Below are positions 1 through 9,044 of a stretch of 64,000 nt of DNA, in pieces; position 1 is the stretch's first letter; each line of letters starts with the position of its first letter. This stretch comes from Anaeromicropila herbilytica (GTDB lineage: Bacteria; Bacillota; Clostridia; Lachnospirales; Lachnospiraceae). Below the pieces are notes generated by a model. It was not told the DNA's origin, did no database searches, and saw only the letters and a list, made by a program, of their open reading frames with translations. The DNA lies in NCBI RefSeq assembly GCF_016591975.1, contig NZ_AP024169.1, positions 4,723,001-4,787,000 on the forward strand, given 5' to 3'. The translations under genes were made by a program, and so were the position numbers.

Positions 1-3000
1 CATGATATTCTACTCCAAGAATTTTCTTCTGATATCTTTTACCACTGCATTCTAGGCACTCCATATAAGAATCCTCTAGATATTTTATTCTTACTCTTCC
101 TTCACCCTTACAAGCTACACACTGTCCTAATTCTCCATTAAAACTAAAGTACTTCTCATCAAAGCCATATTCTATCGCTTGGCTCGATAACGCCATAGCT
201 TCTCTAATATCATCCATAACACCAATATACGTTGCTATTACTGATTTTGATGTTTTCCCTATTGGTAATTGATCTACTAATATAACTTCTGAAAAATCAT
301 TTTCATGATTCGCTTTCTGATAGATCTCACCTTTCATTAGAGATGATTTTCCACTTCCACTGACTCCATTAATACAAGTAAAGGCCTTTTTAGGAAATTG
401 AATCGTGATATTTTTTAAATTTCTATATTTTAATTGTTTCATCGTTATGAATGATAAATCATTTTGATTCTTTTTCATATATGGCGCCTTCTTTATAACT
501 TCTGAATTCAGGTAACGACTAATCTGTGTATCCTTATTGTTTATCATGACTTCATAAGAACCTTCACCTACTAATAAGCCGCCTTGTTCGCCTGCGCCTG
601 GTCCTATTTCTATTATATAATCCGCAGTTCGAATCATATCGTCATTATGCTCGACCATTATAATCGTATTTCCCTCATCCTTTAGGTACTGAATCATATC
701 GGTTACTTTCGCATAGTCTTTTGGGTGTAACCCTTTGGATGGCTCATCAAATACATACAATATTCCTGTCATATGATTAAGCATAGCAGCTAATAATTTA
801 ACTCGCTGCCTTTCTCCGCCAGACAATGTACTTGTTTCTTGGCTCATTTGTATATATCCTAACCCTAGTCTTCTTGCTGATTCTGCAACCTCTTTTAAGG
901 ATTGAATAGCATGATTGATTTTTTTATAATCGTTTATACTAATCACTGTTACAAGTTGATCACAGAACCCAATCACTTCATCAAATGTCATTGCAGCTGC
1001 TGTTGGATATCTTAATTCCCCTATTGTTGCCATTCGACCTTCTTTATTTAATCTCTCTCCATTGCAGTGTTTACAAGAGACTTTGCTCATATATTGATTG
1101 ATTGTCTTTGTATCGGTATTATCATCATATATACGCTTTATAATATTACATATCCCTTCTACTGGACGAGTAATTTCTCCCTTTCTCCCTAGTTTCTTAT
1201 TATCATATGAGAATGTAACAATTTCATCCCCTGAACCATGTAGTATCTTGTCTCTAAAGTTATGAGATAACTCATTCCATGGCTTTTCCAGATCTTCTCC
1301 CATCTTATGGGCCAATCCAAATACTTGACCTTTCATCCAATTTGCATTCGGACTAGCTAGAAAATCTCTTAGTTTTCCGTAAAAGGAAGATGCACCATCT
1401 AATAAGGACACCTCTGGATGTTCGATGATCTTCTTCTCATCTATTTCTACATTTTCTCCAGTACCATTACATATTGGGCATCTACTTTCTGAATCTATAT
1501 AGCTAAATGTCCTAGGCGTCATCTCAAACATTAATTTATCGCATCGATAACATTTTTGCTTGGTCTGTAACAAAATAAACTCATGATCTGGCAATTGGAT
1601 ATAAAAAGCCCCTTTTCCTCGCTCAAGCGCTAGGTTAACCTTTCTCTCAAGTGTTTCTTCTTCTATCGTTTGTTTCATCAGATCAAATATTTCAACATCC
1701 TTTATTCCACTTAGCAGATTCAATATATTTTCTTTGGTTAATGGTATTATTTCATTCCCACAGTCTGGACAATGACGTACTGCAACACTGGCATATATCA
1801 TTCTTAAGTAATCATAGGCATTGGTATATGTTCCTACTGTTGACTGAGAATTTCCTCGAATCTCATTTTGTGATATAAGAACTGCTGGAATGCAACCCGT
1901 CATGTTCTCTACCTTTGGTTTTTGTAACATATTACGGTTATTATTTAGATATTCCATTCGTCTTCTGCACTCTGCATATATGGTATCATGGACAAGACTT
2001 GATTTTCCACTTCCACTCACTCCTACTACTGCAGTTATTTTTCCATAGGGAATCCTTACATCAATTCCTTTTAGGTTATTTTCTCTAGCACCCAATATAT
2101 AGATTGAATCATTTTTCTTCTTTTTTGATGATACTGTAGGTATTTTAATATCATCCCTATTTTTTATGCTATATTTTATGTTATTCTTTATATTTGTATT
2201 TAATAATGAAACCAATCCACTATCCTTACACGTTACACGACATTCCTTTTCATCCATTTTCTTATCATCATACCACTTAGGCCAATGGCTCAACCATTCT
2301 GGCACCCTACATTCCAAGATACAATTGCTATCTTGTCTATACTCTAGGATACCGATACAAGGCGTTTTATCAAAGCTTTCTATTGCATTGATATAGATAC
2401 GATTCTGTTCATGATCCACCTTTAGAATTCTAGCAACTGTCATAGCTAAAGGATTTGGCCTAACTGGGGATCTTGTTGCAAATACTCCTGTTCTGGGTGA
2501 ATTTTCATATGGTGGATTGCATTCCGTTACTTTTCTATATATCTCAGAATCAAATTTATGAAACCACCATAAAATCTTAATATAGTTGCTGGTGATATCC
2601 ATTTTGTCCGTTAGTTGGATATATACTTCTCCCTGTGTATTTCTAATGGTACCTTTTTGTTCTACCAGGTAGCTATTTAAGTCATCCACTTTTATTATTT
2701 CTATATTTGCACCGTTGGGTCTTATTTGATTTTTCAAAGAGGTGATATCATTACTGATTACATTTTGATCTGTTCCCTTTACGGAATCTTCGCATGGAAA
2801 ATATGGCTTAATATCAATCACATCAAGTTTATCAACATTTTTTAATAACGCCTCCGTCAGAATAACTCCTTTTTTTATATCAACCGTTTGGATGTTAGCA
2901 ATTCGTGTTTGTAGCCTCCAAATGCTATTCTCTAAGCTCGTATAAAATATATGGATATGACTAAACTTATCTAAATATTTCAATGCTTTCCTATAATCTT

Positions 3001-3067
3001 TTTTTATAGTAATACATGTATTTCCATCCTCATGTTGCATTGTTCCAATTGTATTCAAATGATACAT
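1..3067 (-). CDS. TrmO-like / UvrA-like fusion ABC ATPase (partial, runs off left edge)
   Basis: About 1022 codons are visible in one open frame; the C-terminus lies outside the window. Residues 1-100 resemble the outer parts of TrmO/TsaA (FSHIHIFY; DIKPYFP near 84-90) without the central motif. Residues 150-250 form a second TrmO-like unit with the family signature GVFATRSPVRPNP near 195-206. From about 340 on it is UvrA-like: Walker A GVSGSGKSS near 350, zinc-binding CPICNGTG, signature LSGGERQR near 748, Walker B with FDEPSKGLHP, and a second Walker A near 903 followed by CVACKGEG and CLECSGKRY. TrmO methylates t6A37 of tRNA; UvrA paralogues of this kind act in repair or drug resistance. 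The role of the fusion is unknown. Start chosen at ATG 3067 behind AAGGGG. The MerR gene upstream probably controls it. Confidence 0.85.
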   Translation of the reverse strand, partial: MYHLNTIGTMQHEDGNTCITIKKDYRKALKYLDKFSHIHIFYTSLENSIWRLQTRIANIQTVDIKKGVILTEALLKNVDKLDVIDIKPYFPCEDSVKGTDQNVISNDITSLKNQIRPNGANIEIIKVDDLNSYLVEQKGTIRNTQGEVYIQLTDKMDITSNYIKILWWFHKFDSEIYRKVTECNPPYENSPRTGVFATRSPVRPNPLAMTVARILKVDHEQNRIYINAIESFDKTPCIGILEYRQDSNCILECRVPEWLSHWPKWYDDKKMDEKECRVTCKDSGLVSLLNTNIKNNIKYSIKNRDDIKIPTVSSKKKKNDSIYILGARENNLKGIDVRIPYGKITAVVGVSGSGKSSLVHDTIYAECRRRMEYLNNNRNMLQKPKVENMTGCIPAVLISQNEIRGNSQSTVGTYTNAYDYLRMIYASVAVRHCPDCGNEIIPLTKENILNLLSGIKDVEIFDLMKQTIEEETLERKVNLALERGKGAFYIQLPDHEFILLQTKQKCYRCDKLMFEMTPRTFSYIDSESRCPICNGTGENVEIDEKKIIEHPEVSLLDGASSFYGKLRDFLASPNANWMKGQVFGLAHKMGEDLEKPWNELSHNFRDKILHGSGDEIVTFSYDNKKLGRKGEITRPVEGICNIIKRIYDDNTDTKTINQYMSKVSCKHCNGERLNKEGRMATIGELRYPTAAAMTFDEVIGFCDQLVTVISINDYKKINHAIQSLKEVAESARRLGLGYIQMSQETSTLSGGERQRVKLLAAMLNHMTGILYVFDEPSKGLHPKDYAKVTDMIQYLKDEGNTIIMVEHNDDMIRTADYIIEIGPGAGEQGGLLVGEGSYEVMINNKDTQISRYLNSEVIKKAPYMKKNQNDLSFITMKQLKYRNLKNITIQFPKKAFTCINGVSGSGKSSLMKGEIYQKANHENDFSEVILVDQLPIGKTSKSVIATYIGVMDDIREAMALSSQAIEYGFDEKYFSFNGELGQCVACKGEGRVRIKYLEDSYMECLECSGKRYQKKILGVEYH

Positions 3068-3101
3068 ATAACCGCCCCTTACCTTTCCTAAAATTATCCT
3101 C

Positions 3102-3132
3102 AATATATACCCTCACATCATGTGAGAGTCAA
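3102..3132 (-). promoter_or_regulatory. MerR-type promoter/operator of the UvrA-like gene
   Basis: Read on the minus strand, -35 TTGACT (3127-3132) and -10 TATATT (3102-3107) are 19 bp apart, the overlong spacing that MerR-family activators correct by untwisting DNA. The spacer holds the perfect 15-bp palindrome CTCACATGATGTGAG (3112-3126). The start codon is 35 bases downstream of the -10 box. The obvious regulator is the MerR gene immediately upstream. Confidence 0.85.
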
Positions 3133-3168
3133 GAAAAAAAGAACAGAAATCTAATTTTTCTGTTCTTT
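3133..3168 (-). terminator. Intrinsic terminator of the merR-like gene
   Basis: A 12-bp stem (AAAGAACAGAAA 3138-3149 with TTTCTGTTCTTT 3157-3168, 7-base loop) is followed on the minus strand by a T-rich run ending at the -35 box of the next promoter. It overlaps the stop codon region of the MerR gene, so regulator and target are separate transcription units packed end to end. Confidence 0.8.
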
Positions 3169-3992
3169 CACTTCTCATTATATTTTAGTGGTATTTGCAA
3201 TTCTGTTATATATTCCTCCGAGTTGGTAGTATGACACATAGACACATGGCATATCTGCCTGTTCTCTCCTGCCATACGATACTCTGGATGTTTCTCTAAC
3301 CAAAATGCAAATTCTTTATATGCAATTGAAATATTACTATATGGTCCATATATCATAAAACAAGCTGCCATAGGAACTGCATCTACCTGTCGATATATTA
3401 AGTCTGAGCCAATATACTTTAATTCTTTCTCGGTAACAACACATACTTCTATATCCACATCCTGCTCCCTGTAATCAAGATCATGGTATATTGAAAAACT
3501 TGAATTAGAAGCTATACTTTCAATATCTTCTACACTCTCGGTCAGTTCTTTCCATAACATACCTTCCTGATAATAACTTGGCATTATTCTTCTCAATGAT
3601 ATCACGTGTTGCATCGGTATTTGTTTCATTATTATTTCGATATTTAACTTTTTGTCTTGATTGTGTAAATCTATAAGATAACCTTGCATTTGCATTAATC
3701 TATTCTGCTCAATTTTTATATTTTCCTGGGTCTTTTCAATCTGTTTCAAAAGATTTGTTAGCATCATTTCTGAATTCCATGATGCTAACATATTCTTCAT
3801 TTCTTTTACGCCAAACCCTAGGTTTCTAAGTAGCACAATTCGATTAAGCATTTCGATTTGGTCTGCTGTATATAATCTATATCCATTCGATTTATCAACC
3901 AAACTTGGGTTTAATAAACCTTGCTCATCGTAATACCGTAGCATTCTAATAGATACCTGGGTTATTCTTGAGAATTCTCCTATTTTGAACAT
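3168..3992 (-). CDS. MerR-family regulator with GyrI-like effector domain
   Basis: 274 residues. Residues 1-70 form the MerR winged helix (IGEFSRITQVSIRMLRYYDEQGLL, written here as one signature around residues 5-28; GYRLYTADQIEML follows). A long helix near 75-112 is the dimerising coiled coil. Residues about 120-274 resemble the GyrI-like/BmrR drug-binding domain, ending in TELQIPLKY. Family members bind cationic or hydrophobic drugs and activate efflux or detoxification genes. It lies directly upstream of the UvrA-like ATPase gene and of a 19-bp-spacer promoter, so activation of that gene in response to a small molecule is a strong inference; the ligand is unknown. Confidence 0.9.
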   Translation of the reverse strand: MFKIGEFSRITQVSIRMLRYYDEQGLLNPSLVDKSNGYRLYTADQIEMLNRIVLLRNLGFGVKEMKNMLASWNSEMMLTNLLKQIEKTQENIKIEQNRLMQMQGYLIDLHNQDKKLNIEIIMKQIPMQHVISLRRIMPSYYQEGMLWKELTESVEDIESIASNSSFSIYHDLDYREQDVDIEVCVVTEKELKYIGSDLIYRQVDAVPMAACFMIYGPYSNISIAYKEFAFWLEKHPEYRMAGENRQICHVSMCHTTNSEEYITELQIPLKYNEK

Positions 3993-4081
3993 TATGGTCT
4001 ATCCTTTTCTTTATCCTAAGATAATACGGCAAATAATATGAAATATTCTTTATATGCATATTACTTCCTGTTCTTTGAATT

Positions 4082-4714
4082 TTACAAATATGTCTCTAAC
4101 GTATTTTTCAGTTCTACATTTGTTCCATATTGAAGTACATAATCTATGATTTCTTTTCTCTTCAACGCGCTTTTCACTAAATCAGAATCTAATACCGGAA
4201 GTACTTCAACTAAGCTCCTTTTGGTAGCTTGATTGATTGCTTTTAACATCTTGGTATCCCTTTGTTTTCTAAGCGCATCTTCTTTTGGATATCCCATTCC
4301 GAAGTCCCCTTTGAATAATTTCTCCATCGTACTTTGTAGATTAATCTCTCCTGCCCATCCGAAATTCAATCCTAGTGGGTAGGATACTGCGTTACCATTA
4401 TTTATTCGACCAAATAAATAAGCATCTGCAGGATTCTCAACATATCCGCAGAGAACTCCTGGTAGGCTATTGCATGCAAGCATCATTCCTTGTCCTGAGG
4501 AGCATCCCGTCACTACAAAGTCAACAGCCTTGCTTTCAAGCAAAATACTTATCATAAGGGCAGTTTGAATATAAGAATAAGTAACATCTTCTTCTTTAAA
4601 AATTCCGAAATTAATTACTTCATACCCCTTACCTTCTATAGCCTTTGATACACTATCATACAATAATGGATTCTTATCTTTTTGTGAACTCGCTTGAATA
4701 ATTGCTATTTTCAT
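4082..4714 (-). CDS. RpiB/LacA/LacB-family sugar-phosphate isomerase-like protein
   Basis: 210 residues, longer than ordinary RpiB (about 150). The N-terminal Rossmann-like half (MKIAIIQASSQKDKN) and the motif TGCSSGQGM, which places a cysteine where RpiB has its catalytic Cys, support membership of the RpiB/LacA/LacB superfamily. The loop CGYVENPADAYLFGRINNGN matches the phosphate-binding region of the long subfamily. The C-terminal 60 residues are mostly helical and charged. Substrate cannot be told; pentose or hexose phosphate isomerisation is the family activity. No sugar operon surrounds it. Start ATG 4714 follows AGGATG. Confidence 0.75.
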   Translation of the reverse strand: MKIAIIQASSQKDKNPLLYDSVSKAIEGKGYEVINFGIFKEEDVTYSYIQTALMISILLESKAVDFVVTGCSSGQGMMLACNSLPGVLCGYVENPADAYLFGRINNGNAVSYPLGLNFGWAGEINLQSTMEKLFKGDFGMGYPKEDALRKQRDTKMLKAINQATKRSLVEVLPVLDSDLVKSALKRKEIIDYVLQYGTNVELKNTLETYL

Positions 4715-4749
4715 GTGGCATCCTTTCTTAATTTTGTATTTTCATTCTT

Positions 4750-5292
4750 TTATTTCAAAAGTGCGAAATCATATTCCAATTGATAGTCTCTAGTGTCCTT
4801 TTGGTATAATTCCTGGTTAATTTCTTTTGTTTCCTCACAACCAATTGAAATGTAAAAAGCTACTGTTTCTTCTGCTGAGCCAGCGCAAATATAGAATTTC
4901 TCTGCTCCCCACTTTTTAGCTTCCTCTGCTGCCATATAAAATAACTTTTTACCAATTCTCTTACCACGATATTCATTTGATATAAATAATTGATCAAGCA
5001 AGACATACTTATATTGTTCACCAAATATTTTACTGTTTACAGCACCAAAGCCAACTAAACGCTCGTTATCAAAGGCACCCAAAGCGATGCCACCCGATTT
5101 GATTGTCTCTGTTAGATCTTTTAAGTGATTTTCAAAGCCATTTGGAAAGTCTAGGTCGTTGTAATTAATATCTACTAATTGTCTATTTCCATCTATTTCT
5201 CGCCAAGCTCGGTTTATGTACTGAGAAGCATCTATTTCTCTAATACGTTTACATTCCTCTACTTCTAGTTTACGAAAAGTTATTGTATTCAT
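4750..5292 (-). CDS. GNAT N-acetyltransferase
   Basis: 180 residues. The acetyl-CoA binding segment is seen as LDQLFISNEYRGKRIGKKLF (near 95-118), the GNAT motif A pattern of a beta strand then R/Q-x-x-G-x-G/A, and a C-terminal strand-helix with AVAFY-like TVAFYISIGC. The family moves an acetyl group from acetyl-CoA to an amine. The acceptor is not predictable. It stands 35 bp downstream of nothing obvious in its own operon and is separated from its neighbours by short AT-rich gaps. Confidence 0.85.
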   Translation of the reverse strand: MNTITFRKLEVEECKRIREIDASQYINRAWREIDGNRQLVDINYNDLDFPNGFENHLKDLTETIKSGGIALGAFDNERLVGFGAVNSKIFGEQYKYVLLDQLFISNEYRGKRIGKKLFYMAAEEAKKWGAEKFYICAGSAEETVAFYISIGCEETKEINQELYQKDTRDYQLEYDFALLK

Positions 5293-5349
5293 CTGTCCTC
5301 CAAGTGGTTTGTTTTATAATGTCTAGTATTAGTCTATCATTTGAATTAT

Positions 5350-5994
5350 CTATTTGTAAGCTACTAAAATAGTAGTATTTTCTATGCGAAATACTTTTTC
5401 AACTTTTTGAAACCCTGCATTCCTTAGCATTGCAATCTGATTATCGATTGTACATGGGGTATCGTAATGATAAAATTCATTTTCTAGAATATTCATCTCT
5501 TTCCTAATCCGAGTATTCTCAGAATAATAGAAGTCCTCTTCCTCTTGATTTTGAACCATATAGTCGCACTCAATATACACACCACTATCCATCAGAGAGT
5601 CAAGAATTCTTTTGTATAATCCAATTTTAGCTTCATGCGAAAAATGATGCATCGTCTGAAAAGATATTGCACAATCATATTGACCAATACCAAAATCAAC
5701 ATCAAAATAACTTCCACAAATCAAGCTTATGTTTTTATTACTATACTTTTCCTTTAGTTTATCAAGCATTGCTTGTGTAAGATCAATGCCAGTAACGTGA
5801 ATGTCCGCGAATCTTTTGAAGATTCCATCTAGTTCCATCCCTGTCCCGCACCCCAAATCTAATAATTTTTTACAATCAAAAGGTATAAGTTCCGCTAATT
5901 TAATATATGCTTCTTTACAGCCTTCAACATTGGACAGCATATGTTCATCATATCCCTCCACTCGAGCTGCAAAAAATTCATTCATTCTCTCCAT
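5350..5994 (-). CDS. SAM-dependent class I methyltransferase
   Basis: 214 residues from the ATG at 5994, chosen because GGAG stands 6 bases before it; the frame stays open upstream to 6129 but that would overlap the previous gene by 76 bases. Motif I LLDLGCGTGMELDGI binds SAM, followed by acidic residue in VTGIDLTQAMLD and motif IV AISFQTMHHF, the usual Methyltransf_25/11 layout. The acceptor is unknown; small-molecule substrates are common for this family. It lies 59 bp behind a GNAT gene in the same direction and may be cotranscribed with it. Confidence 0.85.
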   Translation of the reverse strand: MERMNEFFAARVEGYDEHMLSNVEGCKEAYIKLAELIPFDCKKLLDLGCGTGMELDGIFKRFADIHVTGIDLTQAMLDKLKEKYSNKNISLICGSYFDVDFGIGQYDCAISFQTMHHFSHEAKIGLYKRILDSLMDSGVYIECDYMVQNQEEEDFYYSENTRIRKEMNILENEFYHYDTPCTIDNQIAMLRNAGFQKVEKVFRIENTTILVAYK

Positions 5995-6053
5995 TATAAT
6001 CTCCATTCCGCTAAAAATAGCATTTATTATTATTTCAAACTGGCTCCTTTTTC

Positions 6054-6947
6054 TTATGTATGTGATAAAGTAGGAATTCTTACGTGTTCCTTCTCCAGGG
6101 TTTCTAAGAGTTCTCCTTTTATAAACCACGTAGTATCTTCCGTCTTAATTTCTTCTATCTCAAATCCTTCTTTTGATAATGGAGTAAATCCAAGAATAAC
6201 CTTTTTAATGTCTTTCCCAAAGGCAGCAATAATCTCCTCCATATCAACTTCTATCGGAGAAAAGATCTGGTGTATATATAATACCCCATCATTAACTTCA
6301 GCAATTATATACGCATCCTGACTATCTACTTTATAAACATTGTTGCACATAAACTTTGTAACATAGAACATAACTAACTCTAGGTTATTCTCAAGCCACA
6401 AGTCATTCTGAATGCAACTAGCTTTAATTGCATCCTCAAAAGCTAACCATTGTTCTTTTCCTTGCATTGGTATACTTCTAGCCATCACCTGGACTTCAGT
6501 TTCATTAATGATTTCATTATTTATTTCTTTGAAATATTCATATTGAATAGCTTTTCTATAACCAAACTTAGGGTAGAATTCTAACACACTATCATTAGCA
6601 AATAGAAAATATCCATCTACTTTATCCTTATAGTCAAGTTCAATTTCTTTTATTAGTTCGCGAATTAATCCTTGTTGTCTATAGGAATTGTCTGTCATAA
6701 CAGTACCTAATTGAATAAAATTCATGACTTTTTCCTTGTTTATAAACTTCATTGGACTTATAGAAACATTAGCTACTACCCTTTCTCCATCCACTATGGA
6801 ATAAGCAATATAGTTATTACTCCAATAGCCATTTTGGTACCAATCCTCGAAATCCCAACCCCATGTAGACAGAGTTAACATATTAAAACTTTTTCTAATT
6901 GCATCATTTTTCTGATAGGCTTTTATCATTCTATATTTTTCATTCAT
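6054..6947 (-). CDS. GNAT N-acetyltransferase, Eis-like
   Basis: About 297 residues from ATG 6947, preferred over an upstream ATG at 6971 because GAGAG stands at good distance. The GNAT core lies in the first 150 residues, with the strand and acetyl-CoA loop FIQLGTVMTDNSYRQQGLIR and then FYPKFGYRKA. The remaining half (about 150-297) has no motif I recognise but has the length of the second domain in Eis-like acetyltransferases. Likely cytoplasmic; substrate unknown. It is followed at 5994 by a methyltransferase gene. Confidence 0.75.
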   Translation of the reverse strand: MNEKYRMIKAYQKNDAIRKSFNMLTLSTWGWDFEDWYQNGYWSNNYIAYSIVDGERVVANVSISPMKFINKEKVMNFIQLGTVMTDNSYRQQGLIRELIKEIELDYKDKVDGYFLFANDSVLEFYPKFGYRKAIQYEYFKEINNEIINETEVQVMARSIPMQGKEQWLAFEDAIKASCIQNDLWLENNLELVMFYVTKFMCNNVYKVDSQDAYIIAEVNDGVLYIHQIFSPIEVDMEEIIAAFGKDIKKVILGFTPLSKEGFEIEEIKTEDTTWFIKGELLETLEKEHVRIPTLSHT

Positions 6948-7293
6948 ATGATTTCTCTCTTTCAACTTCATTTTACTTTATTAATTCATAAATTTAATAC
7001 TACCTCTATTACTGCATCAATTCTTACATATAATCATGTGACTTTTAGCCCTTATTTAGATTTGCAATTCATGTTACCTCAATTATTCATCTATTACTAC
7101 CTCAATCTCTTTTCTAAAATAATTTGAGGTAATCAATAAACTGAACATTTCTTCTTTATTTATATAAATAACTGCATAGCATATTTTTATTAATATAAGA
7201 TTCATACACTTAACTTGTATCACATTATACCAAATGTCTCCTACTTTTTACAGAATTATTTCCACCTACTTCCATGTTGATTGTCACATAGAA
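6948..7293. other. AT-rich intergenic region, no gene seen
   Basis: About 345 bp between the 5' end of an acetyltransferase gene and a hairpin-rich repeat. It contains runs of A and T, no ribosome binding site with an open frame longer than about 40 codons, and presumably the promoter of the acetyltransferase gene, which I could not pin down. Confidence 0.5.
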
Positions 7294-7307
7294 AATGACA
7301 GAACAAA

Positions 7308-7440
7308 GAGTTTGCAATGCAAACTCTCGCGCCAAGCGCGGTCGCACCAGCGACCTCTTCCTTTCGCGCTTGTGTGCATCCTGCACGGAGTGCTTTTTAA
7401 TTCATAGGAAATTCGAAGAAGTTTCCTATGAATTAAAAAA
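7308..7440. repeat. Hairpin-dense intergenic element
   Basis: Four perfect inverted repeats stand in a row: 7308-7326 (8-bp stem, loop AAT), 7328-7340 (CGCG stem), 7340-7355 (GGTCGC stem, loop ACCA) and 7394-7439 (18-bp perfect stem, 10-base loop). The block is richer in G+C than its surroundings. An open frame of 64 codons crosses it, but it is explained by the palindromes. The look is that of a dispersed non-coding repeat; copy number elsewhere in the genome cannot be seen here. Confidence 0.65.
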
Positions 7441-7441
7441 A

Positions 7442-7470
7442 GCCCCGACACTTAGCGTGTCAGAGGCGTA
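7442..7470 (-). terminator. Intrinsic terminator after the histidine kinase gene
   Basis: On the minus strand a stem with GCCTC and GACAC pairing to GTGTC and GGGGC (one bulged base, 5-base loop at 7452-7456) is followed by a run of seven T. It lies about 120 bases behind the kinase stop codon and directly before the 18-bp hairpin of the neighbouring repeat. Confidence 0.75.
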
Positions 7471-7589
7471 TCTTCAGATCTTATCTTGATTTGTTCTTTA
7501 TTAATTTGTTCTTTCGTCCATGCATTTCTATATTTTTCTATATATAGTTCATGCACCTTTTAGCTGTTTTTAGGTTTATGAATATACCT

Positions 7590-9041
7590 TTATAATTTTT
7601 TCAATCGAATACTGAATTCAACACCATTTTCCTTATTTTCAACTGAACATAATCCATGATGTTGATCAATAATACTTTTTACAATATATAATCCAAGACC
7701 AACATTTTTTTGATTCTCATCTAATTTCTTTGATTTGCTTTGCTGATAATAATCTAGCCAAATCTTATCGATGTTTGTCTCATCAATTTGATTTCCTTCA
7801 TTATATACCGATAACACAATATCATCTTCTTTTGAATATAACTTCACTCTTATCTGATGCCCCTTTTTAGTATGCTCATAGGCATTTAGGAGGTAATTAT
7901 TAATCGCTTTCTCGAGATACTTCCCATTTGCCATCGTTAGGCATCCTTCTTCGATTGAAGTGACGCATTGGATCTGTTTCTGAAGAAATAGTGCACCATA
8001 TTTTAAGATTAATTTTTTCGTTAGTTCCGTTATATTCGTTTCTGACATTTCCATCTGCCCCAGTCCATTTTCTACAAAGGAGACTTCTAACATATCACTA
8101 ATCATCCGTCCCATTTTCTCTGTTTCTTCTTGAATGGAACTATAATAATAATCTTTATTTACTTTGCCATCCATCTCCATAATAAGTTCGACTTGACTCG
8201 ATATAATAGCCAGAGGAGTCTTTAGTTCGTGAGACATATTATTTACAAACTCTTTTCGCATATCATTCATCTCCGTCATATTACAATTTTCCTCAAGCAA
8301 GATATAATTGTAATTTTCTAAATCATTGATATACCCCTGCATCTGCTCTGACATCCGATTAATACTCTTTGACAGGCTTCCAATCTCGCCATAATATTTA
8401 TCTTCTTCGATTCTCTCTGAAAAATCCTTTTGTGATATTTTATTTGCAATATTATCAATTTTCTTAATTGGCTTTGTAATCTTATCTGTTAGATAAAAGA
8501 TTAAGATTCCTCCAATTAAAACGGATATCACTAAGATCAGAATGAAGAACTTTTCCGTATATTCCATCTCATTTTTTAACTGACTTGTAAATTTATATAG
8601 ATACACATAATACTTGGTTCCATTCTGTTCCATAATTCCATATAAATTAATCTGCTGCCTCTGATTATAGGTGGCCTTTGGTTGGCGAGTGAACTGGCCA
8701 CGTTTTCGCTCAATTCTTCGGTAGTAAGCTTTTCTTATCTCTTTTTCTTCATGCCCCTCAAATGTTGAATATACAATATCAATGTCATCATTTATCGTAG
8801 CCACCACAAATCGGAACCCTGTTTCTTCATATTCATCGATTGCATCTGTATTATCTTTCGCTAACTTTCCAAGATTAACTTTATCAAGATTCTGGTATAT
8901 CTTATCCATCTTAATTCGGTCACAATTAATATAGTAATCTTTACCAAATAATATAAAAAGTAACGCTACACCACCAACAATGGACATGAGAAAAACACTC
9001 TGAATCACAATAAATCTAGTTCTAATCGAATTCCATCTCAT
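7590..9041 (-). CDS. Sensor histidine kinase
   Basis: 483 residues. Two membrane helices near 11-33 and 165-185 enclose an extracytoplasmic sensor of about 130 residues. A HAMP linker (about 185-236) leads to the HisKA helix with phospho-acceptor His271 in MSHELKTPLAII, and the ATPase domain with N box NNYLLNAYEH and G box NVGLGLY. It autophosphorylates and passes phosphate to a response regulator. The partner gene starts upstream and ends 3 bp before this start, so the two are one operon. The signal is unknown; the domain layout is like VanS/PhoR kinases that watch the envelope. Confidence 0.95.
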   Translation of the reverse strand: MRWNSIRTRFIVIQSVFLMSIVGGVALLFILFGKDYYINCDRIKMDKIYQNLDKVNLGKLAKDNTDAIDEYEETGFRFVVATINDDIDIVYSTFEGHEEKEIRKAYYRRIERKRGQFTRQPKATYNQRQQINLYGIMEQNGTKYYVYLYKFTSQLKNEMEYTEKFFILILVISVLIGGILIFYLTDKITKPIKKIDNIANKISQKDFSERIEEDKYYGEIGSLSKSINRMSEQMQGYINDLENYNYILLEENCNMTEMNDMRKEFVNNMSHELKTPLAIISSQVELIMEMDGKVNKDYYYSSIQEETEKMGRMISDMLEVSFVENGLGQMEMSETNITELTKKLILKYGALFLQKQIQCVTSIEEGCLTMANGKYLEKAINNYLLNAYEHTKKGHQIRVKLYSKEDDIVLSVYNEGNQIDETNIDKIWLDYYQQSKSKKLDENQKNVGLGLYIVKSIIDQHHGLCSVENKENGVEFSIRLKKL

Positions 9042-9044
9042 CTT

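Noticed and set aside
1651..2396. Plus-strand frames within the UvrA-like gene
   Set aside because: Shadows on the opposite strand of a continuous coding frame with conserved UvrA motifs.
7295..7489. Plus-strand 64-codon frame across the hairpin-rich element
   Set aside because: It is made of the palindromic repeats, has no ribosome binding site and its composition follows the hairpins; treated as non-coding repeat.
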